From Candidatus Brevundimonas phytovorans (GTDB lineage Bacteria > Pseudomonadota > Alphaproteobacteria > Caulobacterales > Caulobacteraceae): a DNA stretch of 64,000 bases. The number at the start of each line of letters is the position of its first letter. Within the stretch, counting starts at the first letter, position 1. The notes under the pieces were generated by a model. The model saw only the letters and a program-made list of their open reading frames with translations, had not been told where the DNA came from and did not search any database. Positions 24,373-32,698 of this stretch are shown here, piece by piece. The stretch lies in NCBI GenBank assembly GCA_029203145.1, contig CP119309.1, forward strand, positions 1,141,001-1,205,000. Reading direction: 5' to 3'. The translations under genes and the position numbers were made by a program.

Positions 24373-25725
24373 TTAGGCCTTGGCCTTCTGGGCGGCGGCC
24401 CACTTTTCCAGCCAGTGGATGTCATAGTCGCCCGACAGGATGTCCGGCTCCTGCAACAGCTTCTGGAACAGGGGAATGGTGGTGTCGACGCCGCCGATGA
24501 CCATCTCGCCCAGCGAACGCTTGAGGCGAGCCAGGGCTTCCTCGCGATCGCGGCCATGCACGATCAGCTTGCCGATCAGGCTGTCGTAGTAGGGCGGGAT
24601 CGAATAGCCGGCGTAGATGGCGCTATCCAGACGCACGCCCAGGCCGCCGGGGGCGTGGAAGTCCGTGATGGTGCCGGGCGACGGGGTGAAGGTCTCGGCG
24701 TTTTCAGCGTTGATCCGCACCTCGATGGCGTGGCCTTCGAAATGGATGTCCTCTTGCGTGAAGGACAGCGGCAGGCCGGCGGCGATGCGGATTTGTTCGC
24801 GGACCAGATCGACGCCCGTGATCATTTCCGTGACCGGGTGTTCGACCTGCAGGCGGGTGTTCATCTCGATGAAGAAGAACTCGCCGTCCTCCCACAGGAA
24901 CTCGATGGTGCCGACGCCCAGGTAGCCGATGGCGGCGATGGCCTTGTTGACCGTCTCACCGATGGCCTTGCGGCCTTCCGCCGACAGGGCGGGCGAGGGG
25001 GCTTCTTCCAGCACCTTCTGGTGGCGGCGTTGCAGCGAGCAGTCGCGCTCGCCCAGATGGACCACGTTGCCGTGGCTGTCGGCGATGACCTGGATCTCGA
25101 TGTGGCGCGGCTTCTGGAGGTAGCGCTCCATATAGACGGCGCCGTTGCCGAAGGCGGCCTTGGCCTCGGTCTGAGCCGTCTGCACGGCCTCGACCAGATC
25201 ATCGGCGGTCAGGGCGACCTTCATGCCGCGTCCGCCGCCGCCAGCGGCCGCCTTGACGATCAGGGGGAAGCCGATGGTCTTGGACGCCTCGATGGCGGCT
25301 TCGACGGTTTCGACCTCGCCGTCAGAGCCGGGGACGACGGGAATGCCCGCCTCCATGACCGTCTTCTTGGCGGTGATCTTGTCGCCCATGACCCGGATAT
25401 GGTCGGGCTTGGGACCGATGAAGGTCAGGCCGTGGGCCTCGATGATCTCGGCGAAGCGGGCGTTCTCGGACAGGAAGCCATAGCCCGGGTGGATCGCCTG
25501 GGCGCCGGTGATTTCCGCCGCCGCGATGATCTGCGGGATGTTCAGATAGGACTTGGCCGCCGGCGCGGGGCCGATGCAGACGCTTTCGTCAGCCAGCCGC
25601 ACCCACATGGCGCCGCGATCGGCCTCGGAGTGCACGGCGACGGTGGAAATGCCCATCTCCTTGCACGCCCGGTGGATGCGCAGGGCGATTTCGCCGCGGT
25701 TGGCGATCAGGACCTTGGTGAACAT
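24373..25725 (-). CDS. accC: Acetyl-CoA carboxylase, biotin carboxylase subunit
   Basis: The 450-residue ATP-grasp enzyme carboxylates the biotin on AccB, the first step of fatty-acid synthesis. It begins MFTKVLIANRGEIALRIHRACK and shows KAAAGGGGRGMKV (ATP loop), ERDCSLQRRHQKVLEEAPSP, FFIEMNTRLQVEHPVTE and the C-terminal biotin-carboxylase domain. Length is standard. It follows accB by eight bases on the same strand. Confidence 0.98.
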   Translation of the reverse strand: MFTKVLIANRGEIALRIHRACKEMGISTVAVHSEADRGAMWVRLADESVCIGPAPAAKSYLNIPQIIAAAEITGAQAIHPGYGFLSENARFAEIIEAHGLTFIGPKPDHIRVMGDKITAKKTVMEAGIPVVPGSDGEVETVEAAIEASKTIGFPLIVKAAAGGGGRGMKVALTADDLVEAVQTAQTEAKAAFGNGAVYMERYLQKPRHIEIQVIADSHGNVVHLGERDCSLQRRHQKVLEEAPSPALSAEGRKAIGETVNKAIAAIGYLGVGTIEFLWEDGEFFFIEMNTRLQVEHPVTEMITGVDLVREQIRIAAGLPLSFTQEDIHFEGHAIEVRINAENAETFTPSPGTITDFHAPGGLGVRLDSAIYAGYSIPPYYDSLIGKLIVHGRDREEALARLKRSLGEMVIGGVDTTIPLFQKLLQEPDILSGDYDIHWLEKWAAAQKAKA

Positions 25726-25733
25726 ATCGGGTC

Positions 25734-26225
25734 TCAGGCTTCCAGCAGGACCAGAGCTTCGCCGTATTCGACGGGCTGGGCGTCGCCGACCAGGATTTCC
25801 GCCACGACGCCGTCGCGCGGCGCCTGGATCGGGTTCATGGTCTTCATGGCTTCAACGATCAGCAGGGTCTGGCCCTTCTTGACCTTGTCGCCCGGCTTCA
25901 CGAACTGGGGGGCTTCCGGCGAGGCTTGCAGGTAGGCGGTGCCGACCATAGGCGACTTCACTTCTTCACCCTTGCGCGAAACCATGGTGGCCGGGTCTGA
26001 CGGCATGGCGGCCGGAGCAGCGGCGGCGGGCGCGGCCTGCGCGACCGGCGCGGCGGCGTACTGGATCGGCGTAGCGGCCGTCATGGTGATTTCGCGGGCG
26101 ACGCGGATACGCAGTTCGCCGCGCTCGACCTCGATCTCGGTCAGGTCGGTTTCGTTGAGGATGTCGGCCAGGCTGCGGATCAGGCCGGCGTCGATGCCTT
26201 CGTTCTTGTGCTTGTCGTCGGACAT
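25734..26225 (-). CDS. accB: Acetyl-CoA carboxylase biotin carboxyl carrier protein
   Basis: A 163-residue BCCP. The N-terminal half (IDAGLIRSLADILNETDLTEIEVERGELRIRVAR) is typical, followed by an Ala/Pro-rich flexible linker and the biotinyl domain with the modified lysine in LLIVEAMKTMNPI and an adjacent GVVAEILV strand. I chose ATG 26225 (MSDDKHKNEG); the longer in-frame start adds an unconserved leader. It lies between aroQ and accC on one strand, the usual alphaproteobacterial order. Confidence 0.96.
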   Translation of the reverse strand: MSDDKHKNEGIDAGLIRSLADILNETDLTEIEVERGELRIRVAREITMTAATPIQYAAAPVAQAAPAAAAPAAMPSDPATMVSRKGEEVKSPMVGTAYLQASPEAPQFVKPGDKVKKGQTLLIVEAMKTMNPIQAPRDGVVAEILVGDAQPVEYGEALVLLEA

Positions 26226-26265
26226 GGGGGTCTCTTCTACTTGATCTTCTTGCGGCGCGAGGGGG

Positions 26266-26721
26266 TCAGCCCTGAGCCCCGGCGCGGCGCGCCAGGTCCA
26301 GAGCGGCCCGGACGGCCAGTTCGTAGCTGCGGGGACCGAAGCCGGCGATGACGCCGGTCGCGGCCAGGGAAACATAGGAATGATGCCGGAACGCCTCGCG
26401 GGCGGCGGGGTTCGACAGGTGGCATTCGACGACCGGGAGGCTCAACGTTTTCAACGCGTCCAGCAGGGCCACCGAGGTATGGGTAAAGGCGGCGGGGTTG
26501 ATGACCAGGGCGCTGGCCTCGCTCCGGGCTTCCTGAATCCAGTCGACCAGTTGGCCCTCGTGATTCGATTGCCTGAAGACGACGCGCGCGCCGCCGGCCG
26601 CCGCCTCACACATGGCCTGCACGTCGGCCAGGGTCTCATGGCCATAGATATCCGGCTCCCGAACCCCGAGAAGGTTCAGGTTGGGGCCGTTCAGGACGTA
26701 GAGAGTCAGGGTTTCGGGCAT
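26266..26721 (-). CDS. aroQ: 3-dehydroquinate dehydratase, type II
   Basis: A 151-residue type II dehydroquinase of the shikimate pathway. It has LNGPNLNLLGVREPDIYG with the catalytic tyrosine, FRQSNHEGQLVDWIQEA, NPAAFTHTSVALLDAL and the ECHLSNPAAREAFRHHS histidine region. First gene of the aroQ-accB-accC-aat group on the minus strand. A candidate promoter lies just upstream. Confidence 0.96.
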   Translation of the reverse strand: MPETLTLYVLNGPNLNLLGVREPDIYGHETLADVQAMCEAAAGGARVVFRQSNHEGQLVDWIQEARSEASALVINPAAFTHTSVALLDALKTLSLPVVECHLSNPAAREAFRHHSYVSLAATGVIAGFGPRSYELAVRAALDLARRAGAQG

Positions 26722-26767
26722 TCGCTCGCAAAACAGGCGCGCCGTGTCCGCGCGGAATCGAGCGCGC

Positions 26768-26795
26768 GTTGTAGCTCAGGTGTGGCGCGGCGCAA
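26768..26795 (-). promoter_or_regulatory. Putative promoter for aroQ-accBC
   Basis: On the minus strand TTGCGC (26790-26795) and TACAAC (26768-26773) are 16 bases apart, 46 bases upstream of aroQ. It is a moderate sigma-70-type match only. Confidence 0.3.
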
Positions 26796-26895
26796 AGCGG
26801 GCCGTTGAAAAGGTTGACGCCGGGGCAGGTGCAGCACGGCGCAGGAGGCTCGGAGGCGCTCTCAGGCGGGCGCTGTCAGCGTCCGTTAAGGGTGG

Positions 26896-27294
26896 TTAGC
26901 AGCCGTTCGCAGCGTCCCGCCCCAGCCACCGGTAGCGGACGCCAACGGAAGCCGGTCTGGACACACTCCGGTCCTCTGTCGCTCGTCGCGCAAAATAAGT
27001 GATTTCGATTAGATCATCGTCCAGCCAACGCACGTCGAGATGACAAACTCTCTCTAGACTAGCAACTCGCTCGCTCATCCGTAGCGAAGCACCTCGGTCC
27101 ACGACAAACACCTCCTCATAGGGCCCAACAGTCGCGCCGCCGCCCAGATTCGTTGCGTAGATCGCATCGCGCTTGCCGTCGGGCGATACCACCCGAGCTA
27201 TAATCTGCCTGCTATCCAAGCCAGGGTCACAGGCAGACAGCCCGAGCGCGCTTGCTAGAAGTCCTGCCGAGATGATCCGCGAAAATCTATTCAT
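26896..27294 (-). CDS. Hypothetical lipoprotein, low-GC
   Basis: A 132-residue product with lipoprotein signal MNRFSRIISAGLLASALGLSAC (lipobox GLSAC). The mature part has mixed strands (IIARVVSPDGKRDAIYATNLGGG, EEVFVVDRGASLR, LDVRWLDDDLIEITYFARRA) and a terminal cysteine. The repeated phrase pattern SPDGKRDAIY is seen in DUF5412-like hypothetical proteins, but I cannot assign a family safely. The gene and the stretch beside it are visibly more AT-rich than the rest of the window, which suggests recent acquisition. Confidence 0.6.
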   Translation of the reverse strand: MNRFSRIISAGLLASALGLSACDPGLDSRQIIARVVSPDGKRDAIYATNLGGGATVGPYEEVFVVDRGASLRMSERVASLERVCHLDVRWLDDDLIEITYFARRATEDRSVSRPASVGVRYRWLGRDAANGC

Positions 27295-27361
27295 AGGTCA
27301 TAGTAGGCTCACGCAGATTATCCGCAATCGGGCGTTCATTGCCATCGCGACCTGGCCTGGA

Positions 27362-27391
27362 AATGTCCGCTACGGGTCGTTTGCGGTCATT
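27362..27391. repeat. Imperfect palindrome AATGTCCGC / GCGGTCATT
   Basis: AATGTCCGC (27362-27370) and GCGGTCATT (27383-27391) form a 9 bp inverted repeat with one mismatch around 12 bases. It sits in the 190-base gap between the hypothetical lipoprotein and thiS, which holds nothing else I recognise. Confidence 0.4.
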
Positions 27392-27484
27392 GGCTCAGGG
27401 ATTTGATGTCTCGGATGCAAACCCCCATTATCACCGCTAATTGAGCGAGGCTCGCCCTCCGCGCGCACCCTTGGAGCGAACAGT

Positions 27485-27682
27485 TTGCGTATCGAAGTCA
27501 ACGGCGAGGGGCGGGACACCGCCGCCACGACCATTCTGGGTCTGGTTCAGGAGTTGTCGCTGGACCCGAAGAAGGTGGCGGTCGAGCGCAATCTGGAGAT
27601 TGTGCCGCGCTCTTTGCACGGCGAAACGGCGCTGGCCGAGGGCGATCGGATCGAGCTGGTGCAGTTCGTCGGGGGCGGGTGA
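27485..27682 (+). CDS. thiS: Sulfur carrier protein ThiS
   Basis: A 65-residue ubiquitin-like carrier ending in VQFVGGG, the di-glycine tail that is adenylated and thiocarboxylated to supply sulfur for the thiamine thiazole. The N-terminus MRIEVNGEGRDTAATTILGLV and VERNLEIVPR are typical. The start is TTG at 27485 with GGAG eight bases upstream, which decides the start. ThiG follows after 119 bases containing a palindromic repeat. No ThiF or ThiO is in the window. Confidence 0.9.
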   Translation: MRIEVNGEGRDTAATTILGLVQELSLDPKKVAVERNLEIVPRSLHGETALAEGDRIELVQFVGGG

Positions 27683-27704
27683 AGCAATACTTTGAACTCC
27701 GCTC

Positions 27705-27724
27705 ATCCCGGCGTCCGCCGGGAT
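27705..27724. repeat. Palindromic repeat, half element
   Basis: ATCCCGGCG (27705-27713) and CGCCGGGAT (27716-27724) form a 9 bp stem. The same core, preceded by CGCTC, appears twice in the 51.1 kb mosaic, so this is a member of a dispersed family. It lies between thiS and thiG. Confidence 0.55.
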
Positions 27725-27801
27725 AACGGGTTGAGAGGGGCAAGCCATCAAATCCGGCAACGGCGCTTCCCCCCGGCGCAGCGTGGCGCTAGGTCAGGGG
27801 C

Positions 27802-28590
27802 ATGACCGATACCGCCCCCCGCACCGACAGCTGGACCGTCGCCGGCCGCACCTTCAACTCGCGCCTGATCGTGGGCACCGGCAAGTACCGGGACTATGCC
27901 CAGAACGCGGCGGCGGCCGAGGCTTCGGGCGCTGAAATCGTCACCGTGGCCGTGCGCCGGGTGAACCTGACCGATCCGAACCAGCCGGTGCTGACGGACT
28001 TCATCGATCCCAGAAAATACACCTATCTGCCCAATACGGCCGGCTGCTTCACCGGCGAGGACGCGGTGCGGACCCTGCGTCTGGCGCGCGAGGCGGGCGG
28101 CTGGACCCTGGTGAAGCTGGAGGTTCTGGCGGACCAGCGCACCCTGTTCCCCGACATGGAAGAGACCTTGCGGTCGCTGAAGCTGCTGACCGCTGAGGGC
28201 TTCGAGGTCATGGTCTATTGCACCGACGACCCCGTCTATGCGCGCAAGCTGGAGGACGCGGGGGCGGTGGCCATCATGCCGTTGGGCGCGCCGATCGGCT
28301 CGGGTCTGGGCGTGCAGAACCCTATCAACATCCGCCTGATCGTCGAGCAGTCCAAGGTGCCGGTCCTGGTCGACGCGGGCGTCGGCACGGCCTCGGACGC
28401 CGCCATCGCCATGGAGCTGGGCTGCGACGGCGTGCTGATGAACACGGCCATCGCCGAGGCGCGCGATCCCATCCTGATGGCCAGCGCCATGAGGCATGCG
28501 GTGATCGCCGGTCGTGAATCCTATCTGGCCGGGCGGATGAAGAAGCGCCTCTATGCCGATCCGTCCTCGCCGCTGGCGGGTCTGATCTAG
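27802..28590 (+). CDS. thiG: Thiazole synthase
   Basis: The 262-residue TIM-barrel enzyme makes the thiamine thiazole phosphate from DXP, dehydroglycine and ThiS thiocarboxylate. It has FNSRLIVGTGKYRDYA, VTVAVRRVN, the lysine Schiff-base region LVKLEVLADQRTLFPD, IMPLGAPIGSGLGVQNP and LVDAGVGTASDAAIAMELGC. Full length. AGGTCAGGGGC precedes the ATG. It is coupled in order with thiS, with a hairpin-forming gap between them. Confidence 0.97.
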   Translation: MTDTAPRTDSWTVAGRTFNSRLIVGTGKYRDYAQNAAAAEASGAEIVTVAVRRVNLTDPNQPVLTDFIDPRKYTYLPNTAGCFTGEDAVRTLRLAREAGGWTLVKLEVLADQRTLFPDMEETLRSLKLLTAEGFEVMVYCTDDPVYARKLEDAGAVAIMPLGAPIGSGLGVQNPINIRLIVEQSKVPVLVDAGVGTASDAAIAMELGCDGVLMNTAIAEARDPILMASAMRHAVIAGRESYLAGRMKKRLYADPSSPLAGLI

Positions 28591-28662
28591 GCTGCGACAG
28601 GGGCGCGACTTGCTGCATTCCTGATCCGGGCGCACTCTCTTCTCGGCTGTGGGAGAGGGAAG

Positions 28663-30357
28663 ATGCGTTTTGGATTGATGGCCTGCACGGCCATGGCGGC
28701 CTGCATGTTCGGGCCGATGGCCGTGGCAGACGCGACGGCGGACAAGGCGGTGCGCGACCTGCTGGAGCAGCCGCAGGTTTGCGGTCCCGGCGGCTCGGCC
28801 ATCGAGGTCATCCCGACCAACGACATCGTCATGGTCGAGGGCTTCGGCACGGGCGGGTTCAAGATCGATACGGTCAATCCCGAGGCCCAGGCCTGGTTCG
28901 ACCACGGGGTGAGGCTGCGCTGGGCGTTCGAGCACACCGAATCGGTGCGCGCCTTCCGCAAGGCGCGGGCGCTGGACCCGTCGTGCGGCATGTGCGCCTG
29001 GGGCGAGGCCTGGGCCATCGGCCCCAATCTGAACGGCGGCGGTCAGGACAAGGCCTCGATAGAGGCGGCTCGGAAGGCCGCGCGTGACGCCCGCCGTTTG
29101 GCTCGCGACGCCACGCCGGTGCAGCGACAGATGATCGACGCCCTGATCCAGCGCTATTCCGGCTCGGAAAAGAGCCGCGCCGACCGCTTCGCTCAGCGCA
29201 TGGACCGCATCGCGCGTCAGAACCCCGACGACGGCGCCATCGCCAACATCACCGCCGACGCCTGGCTGCTGGCCGCCGACGAATGGTGGGACGACGAGGG
29301 CAAGGCGGCTGATCCGGCCATCCCGCGCGCCATGGGCCTGCTGGAGCAGGCGCTGGCCAAGAACCCGAACGATCCGGGCGCGATCCACCTCTATATCCAC
29401 CTGACCGAGTGGTCGGACGACCCGCACAAGGCCATTCCGTACGGCGAGAAGCTGGCCCTGCTGGCTCCGGCGGCCAGCCATCTGGTGCATATGCCGTCGC
29501 ATACCTACTACCGCGTCGGGCGTTACCGGGATGCGATGATGTCCAACGTCAACGCCGTGGCGCTGGACCGGCGCTATGACGCCCTGGCCAAGCCGCCGGG
29601 CGGGGTGCCGGCGATGCGGCTGCATGGCCACAACATCCACTTCGGCATGGGCGGCGCCCTGATGGCCGGGGGCGGCGAGGAGGGGCTGAAGCTCGCCGAC
29701 TGGTTCCTGAGCACCTATCCGAACATCGGCGCCCAGGACTACTGGCGGCAGATCGTCGCCAACAACGCCTACGCCCTCTATGGCCGCTTTGGCACGCCCG
29801 AGCAGGTGGCGGCGCTGAAGGCGCCGCCGGAGACCCATCCTCTGCTGCGCATCAGCTGGCGCTATGCGCGTGGCGAGGCCGCCGCACGGGCGGGCGACGC
29901 GGCCGCCGTTCGTGCCGAGGCCGAGGCCATCAAGACGGTGCGTGAGGCCTCGCAGTTCGTCGGGCCGATGGCCGAGCAGCGTGCGGTCTTTGCGGAGTTG
30001 TCCCAGCGGATTCTGGAAGGCCGCGCCGCCATGATCGAGGGCAATGCGACAGCCGCCGTCGCCGCCTTTACGCGCGCGGCGCAGATACAGGCCATGGAAG
30101 ACGAGGGCGGCGATCCGCCGGTCATCTGGTATCCGACGCGCCGTAGTCTGGCGGCGGCGATGCTGGCCAATGGCGACGCCGCCGGGGCCAAGGCCAAGAT
30201 CGAGGAACTGCTGAGCGACTGGCCCAGCGATCCCTACAGCTACTTCGTCCTGGCCGAGGCCGAAAAGGCGCTGGGGAACGTCGACGCCGCCGCTGAGGCG
30301 ACGCGACGTTCTAACATCGAGTGGATCGGCGGCGAGCGGACGCTGGCGGCGGCTTAG
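28663..30357 (+). CDS. Exported TPR-repeat protein of unknown function
   Basis: A 564-residue protein with a short signal peptide MRFGLMACTAMAACMFGPMA. The body contains tetratricopeptide-like helices: FDHGVRLRWAFEHTESVRAF, ALDPSCGMCAWGEAWAIG (CxxC), NPNDPGAIHLYIHLTEWSDD, HLVHMPSHTYYRVGRYRDAM and a C-terminal TPR pair (GDAAGAKAKIEELL, FVLAEAEKALGNVDAA). The HxYxHL and HMPSHTYY histidine clusters and the CGMC pair look like metal or thiol positions, but no catalytic family is recognised. It follows thiG by 72 bases and ends 16 bases before a convergent DsbA-like gene. Confidence 0.78.
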   Translation: MRFGLMACTAMAACMFGPMAVADATADKAVRDLLEQPQVCGPGGSAIEVIPTNDIVMVEGFGTGGFKIDTVNPEAQAWFDHGVRLRWAFEHTESVRAFRKARALDPSCGMCAWGEAWAIGPNLNGGGQDKASIEAARKAARDARRLARDATPVQRQMIDALIQRYSGSEKSRADRFAQRMDRIARQNPDDGAIANITADAWLLAADEWWDDEGKAADPAIPRAMGLLEQALAKNPNDPGAIHLYIHLTEWSDDPHKAIPYGEKLALLAPAASHLVHMPSHTYYRVGRYRDAMMSNVNAVALDRRYDALAKPPGGVPAMRLHGHNIHFGMGGALMAGGGEEGLKLADWFLSTYPNIGAQDYWRQIVANNAYALYGRFGTPEQVAALKAPPETHPLLRISWRYARGEAAARAGDAAAVRAEAEAIKTVREASQFVGPMAEQRAVFAELSQRILEGRAAMIEGNATAAVAAFTRAAQIQAMEDEGGDPPVIWYPTRRSLAAAMLANGDAAGAKAKIEELLSDWPSDPYSYFVLAEAEKALGNVDAAAEATRRSNIEWIGGERTLAAA

Positions 30358-30373
30358 TTTTCCACGACGAGGG

Positions 30374-31177
30374 TTAGCGTTTCGCCGCTTCGATCTGCTT
30401 GGCGACTTCGCCGGGTTCGATGCTGGCGCTGGCCTTGCCGTTGATGAAGAAGGTCGGCGTGCCTTGCAGGCCCAGGGTCGCTGCGACGGTGTGGATGTCG
30501 GTGACGTGGCGGGTCATCTCGGGCGAGGCGATGGCGGCCTGAGCCTTGGTCATGTCCACGCCTTGCTTGACCAGGATGGCGTCGATGGCGGCGCGGTCCA
30601 GGGCGCGCTCGGTCATCAGGGCGTCATAGACCTCCAGATACTTGCCCTGCTGATGCGCGGCGAGCGCGGCGCGCGCAGCGTATTGCGAGGTGACGTCGTC
30701 GCCCCGGTCCAGAATCGGCCAGTCCTTGAAGACGAAGCGCACCTCTGGGTGGGCGGCCATAAGGGCGCGGTAGTCGTGGGCCACGGCCTTGCAGCCCGGG
30801 CAGCGGAAGTCGAAGAACTCGATCACCGTCACCTTGGCGTCGACGGGGCCGAAGCTGGGGTCGCGCGCGTCGGGGGCCAGCAGGGCCGGGTTGGCCTTGG
30901 CGGCGGCGTTGATGGTGTCGACGCGGGCGTTGTCCTCATGCGCCTGACGGGCTTGCAGGACCTCGTCCAGCACCTGGGGGTTCTGGATCAGATAGGCGCG
31001 CACCCGCCCGCCGAAGTCGCCGCCGGTCAGGTAGGGGGCCGCCGAGAGGCCCAGGGCCGCGACCGACACAGCCAGAGCGGCGCCGGCAAGCGTCTTGCCT
31101 GACAGCGACGACAGGATGCTGCCTTTCGGCGCGGGCGTTGGGGTCAGGGGGGCGTCAGGGCGGGCGTCGTCGGTCAT
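30374..31177 (-). CDS. DsbA-family thiol-disulfide oxidoreductase, membrane anchored
   Basis: A 267-residue protein with one N-terminal membrane segment (residues about 28-50, LAGAALAVSVAALGLSAAPY) after a Pro-rich cytoplasmic stub. The periplasmic part has a thioredoxin fold with active site FFDFRCPGCKAV and cis-Pro loop GTPTFFIN, like DsbA/DsbG/Com1-type proteins. It likely oxidises or isomerises exported proteins. The M48-TPR gene upstream on the same strand suggests co-transcription in envelope quality control. Confidence 0.92.
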   Translation of the reverse strand: MTDDARPDAPLTPTPAPKGSILSSLSGKTLAGAALAVSVAALGLSAAPYLTGGDFGGRVRAYLIQNPQVLDEVLQARQAHEDNARVDTINAAAKANPALLAPDARDPSFGPVDAKVTVIEFFDFRCPGCKAVAHDYRALMAAHPEVRFVFKDWPILDRGDDVTSQYAARAALAAHQQGKYLEVYDALMTERALDRAAIDAILVKQGVDMTKAQAAIASPEMTRHVTDIHTVAATLGLQGTPTFFINGKASASIEPGEVAKQIEAAKR

Positions 31178-31207
31178 GCGGGTCTCGGTATCAGAAACTG
31201 GGCGGCC

Positions 31208-32644
31208 TTAGCCGTTGGGCAGGATGACGCCGCGATTGGTACGCTGCTCGTTGCGGCGTTCGGCGTCGTCGATGTCTTTTTGCGAAGCGCCCGACGAAAA
31301 GACGATGTCGGTGGCGCGGCGCCATTCGATGGAGTTGCGGTCCAGCATGTCGCGGGCGCGCATGGCGAACTGGTTGGCCTGTTCCGTGCGGCCCAGGGCG
31401 AACCAGTATTCGGCCGAGGCCAGACGCGCCTCGCCCTCCTTGCCCTGACTGGCGTAGGCCTGACCCAGCAGGCGCCAGGCCAGGGTGTTGTCTTTCTCCA
31501 GCGCAACGGCGCGTTTCAGTTGATCGACGGCCGCTTCCAGATTGGCGGCGTCGTTGGTCTCGATCAGGGCGTGAGCCAGATTGATCTTCAGCAGCGGGGC
31601 GTCGGGCTTCAGCTCGACGGCCTTCTGATGGGCGCCGATGGCCTCGGCCGGACGGCCTTCCTCGAACAGGATCTGGCCCTTCAGTTCCCAGAAGTAGGGG
31701 TTGGCGGGCTGCTCGGTCAGCAGGGCGTCGACCGCATCCAGCGCCTTGTCCGTCTGGCCGTCGCGATACCAGGCGATGGCGCGGGCGTAACGGGCGGGCA
31801 GGGAGGTGTCGGACGACGGGTAGTCGCGCAGCGCCGCGTTCGGGGATTCCATGAAGGAGCGGATCTTGGCGACCACCAGGGCGTGCTGGGCCATCCGCTC
31901 GGGGCTGTCCTGATGGCTGTAGTGGGGGGCGGCCTCGACGGGACGGCGCAGGGCCTCGATGCGGGCCGAGGACAGGGGGTGGCTGCGGAAATAGGGGTAA
32001 CGGCGCTGATCCGAGAAGACTTCCTGCGAGCGGAAGTTCTCGAAGAACTCGACCATGCCCTTGCCGGATTCCCCGGCGCGTTCCAGGGCGCGGGCGCCGG
32101 TGATATCGGCCTCGCCTTCCTGGCTTTGCATGTAGCGCAGGGCGCCAAGGGTCCCGAAATACTGGCTGGAGGCCAGAAGCGCCGCGCCCGCGTCCGGCGC
32201 GCCGGCGATCGCGGCCAGGGCGCCCAGGGCCATGGTCATGATCATCGGCTGCATGCCGGCGTTCTGAGCCCCGTCGCGCAGGGTGTGGCGGTTCTTGATG
32301 TGGCCGGCCTCGTGGGCGATCACGCCCAGAAGCTGGTTGGGGGTCTTGGTCTGCAGGATCAGGCCGGTGTTCAGGCCCATGATGCGCCCGCGCGTGGCGA
32401 AGGCGTTCAGGTCCTGGTCGTTGACCAGCAGAATCTCCACCTCGGTCGGGTCCAGGCCCATGGCCACGAAGACCGGCTCGGACCACTCGTGGATGATGCC
32501 TTCGATCTCGGTGTCGCGGATCAGGCTCTGGGCCGAGGCCGATCCCGCCGCCGCCAGCACCGCCACGGCGGCCGTAGCGGACACGAGGAGGCGGGAGGCC
32601 ACGCGGGTGGCGGCAGAGGTAGCGACACGGGGAAGCCTGGTCAT
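31208..32644 (-). CDS. Exported M48 metalloprotease with TPR domain (BepA-like)
   Basis: A 478-residue protein with signal peptide MTRLPRVATSAATRVASRLL cleaved near ASAQ. The peptidase domain has the zinc motif VIAHEAGHIKNRHT and the downstream GEADITGARAL ligand region. The C-terminal half (about 250-460) is TPR-like: AIAWYRDGQTDKALDAVDAL, HQKAVELKPDAPLLKINLAH. This is the layout of BepA, a periplasmic protease/chaperone for outer-membrane proteins. It lies in a minus-strand run with the DsbA-like gene, downstream of rne. Confidence 0.93.
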   Translation of the reverse strand: MTRLPRVATSAATRVASRLLVSATAAVAVLAAAGSASAQSLIRDTEIEGIIHEWSEPVFVAMGLDPTEVEILLVNDQDLNAFATRGRIMGLNTGLILQTKTPNQLLGVIAHEAGHIKNRHTLRDGAQNAGMQPMIMTMALGALAAIAGAPDAGAALLASSQYFGTLGALRYMQSQEGEADITGARALERAGESGKGMVEFFENFRSQEVFSDQRRYPYFRSHPLSSARIEALRRPVEAAPHYSHQDSPERMAQHALVVAKIRSFMESPNAALRDYPSSDTSLPARYARAIAWYRDGQTDKALDAVDALLTEQPANPYFWELKGQILFEEGRPAEAIGAHQKAVELKPDAPLLKINLAHALIETNDAANLEAAVDQLKRAVALEKDNTLAWRLLGQAYASQGKEGEARLASAEYWFALGRTEQANQFAMRARDMLDRNSIEWRRATDIVFSSGASQKDIDDAERRNEQRTNRGVILPNG

Positions 32645-32698
32645 GACGTACTCCAGAGCGACAGTCTCCCCCGTGTCTTCAAGCCTAATCGTGTCCGA

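Noticed and set aside
27295..27484. TPP riboswitch upstream of thiS
   Set aside because: I looked for the conserved CUGAGA and ACCUGAUC segments and did not find them.
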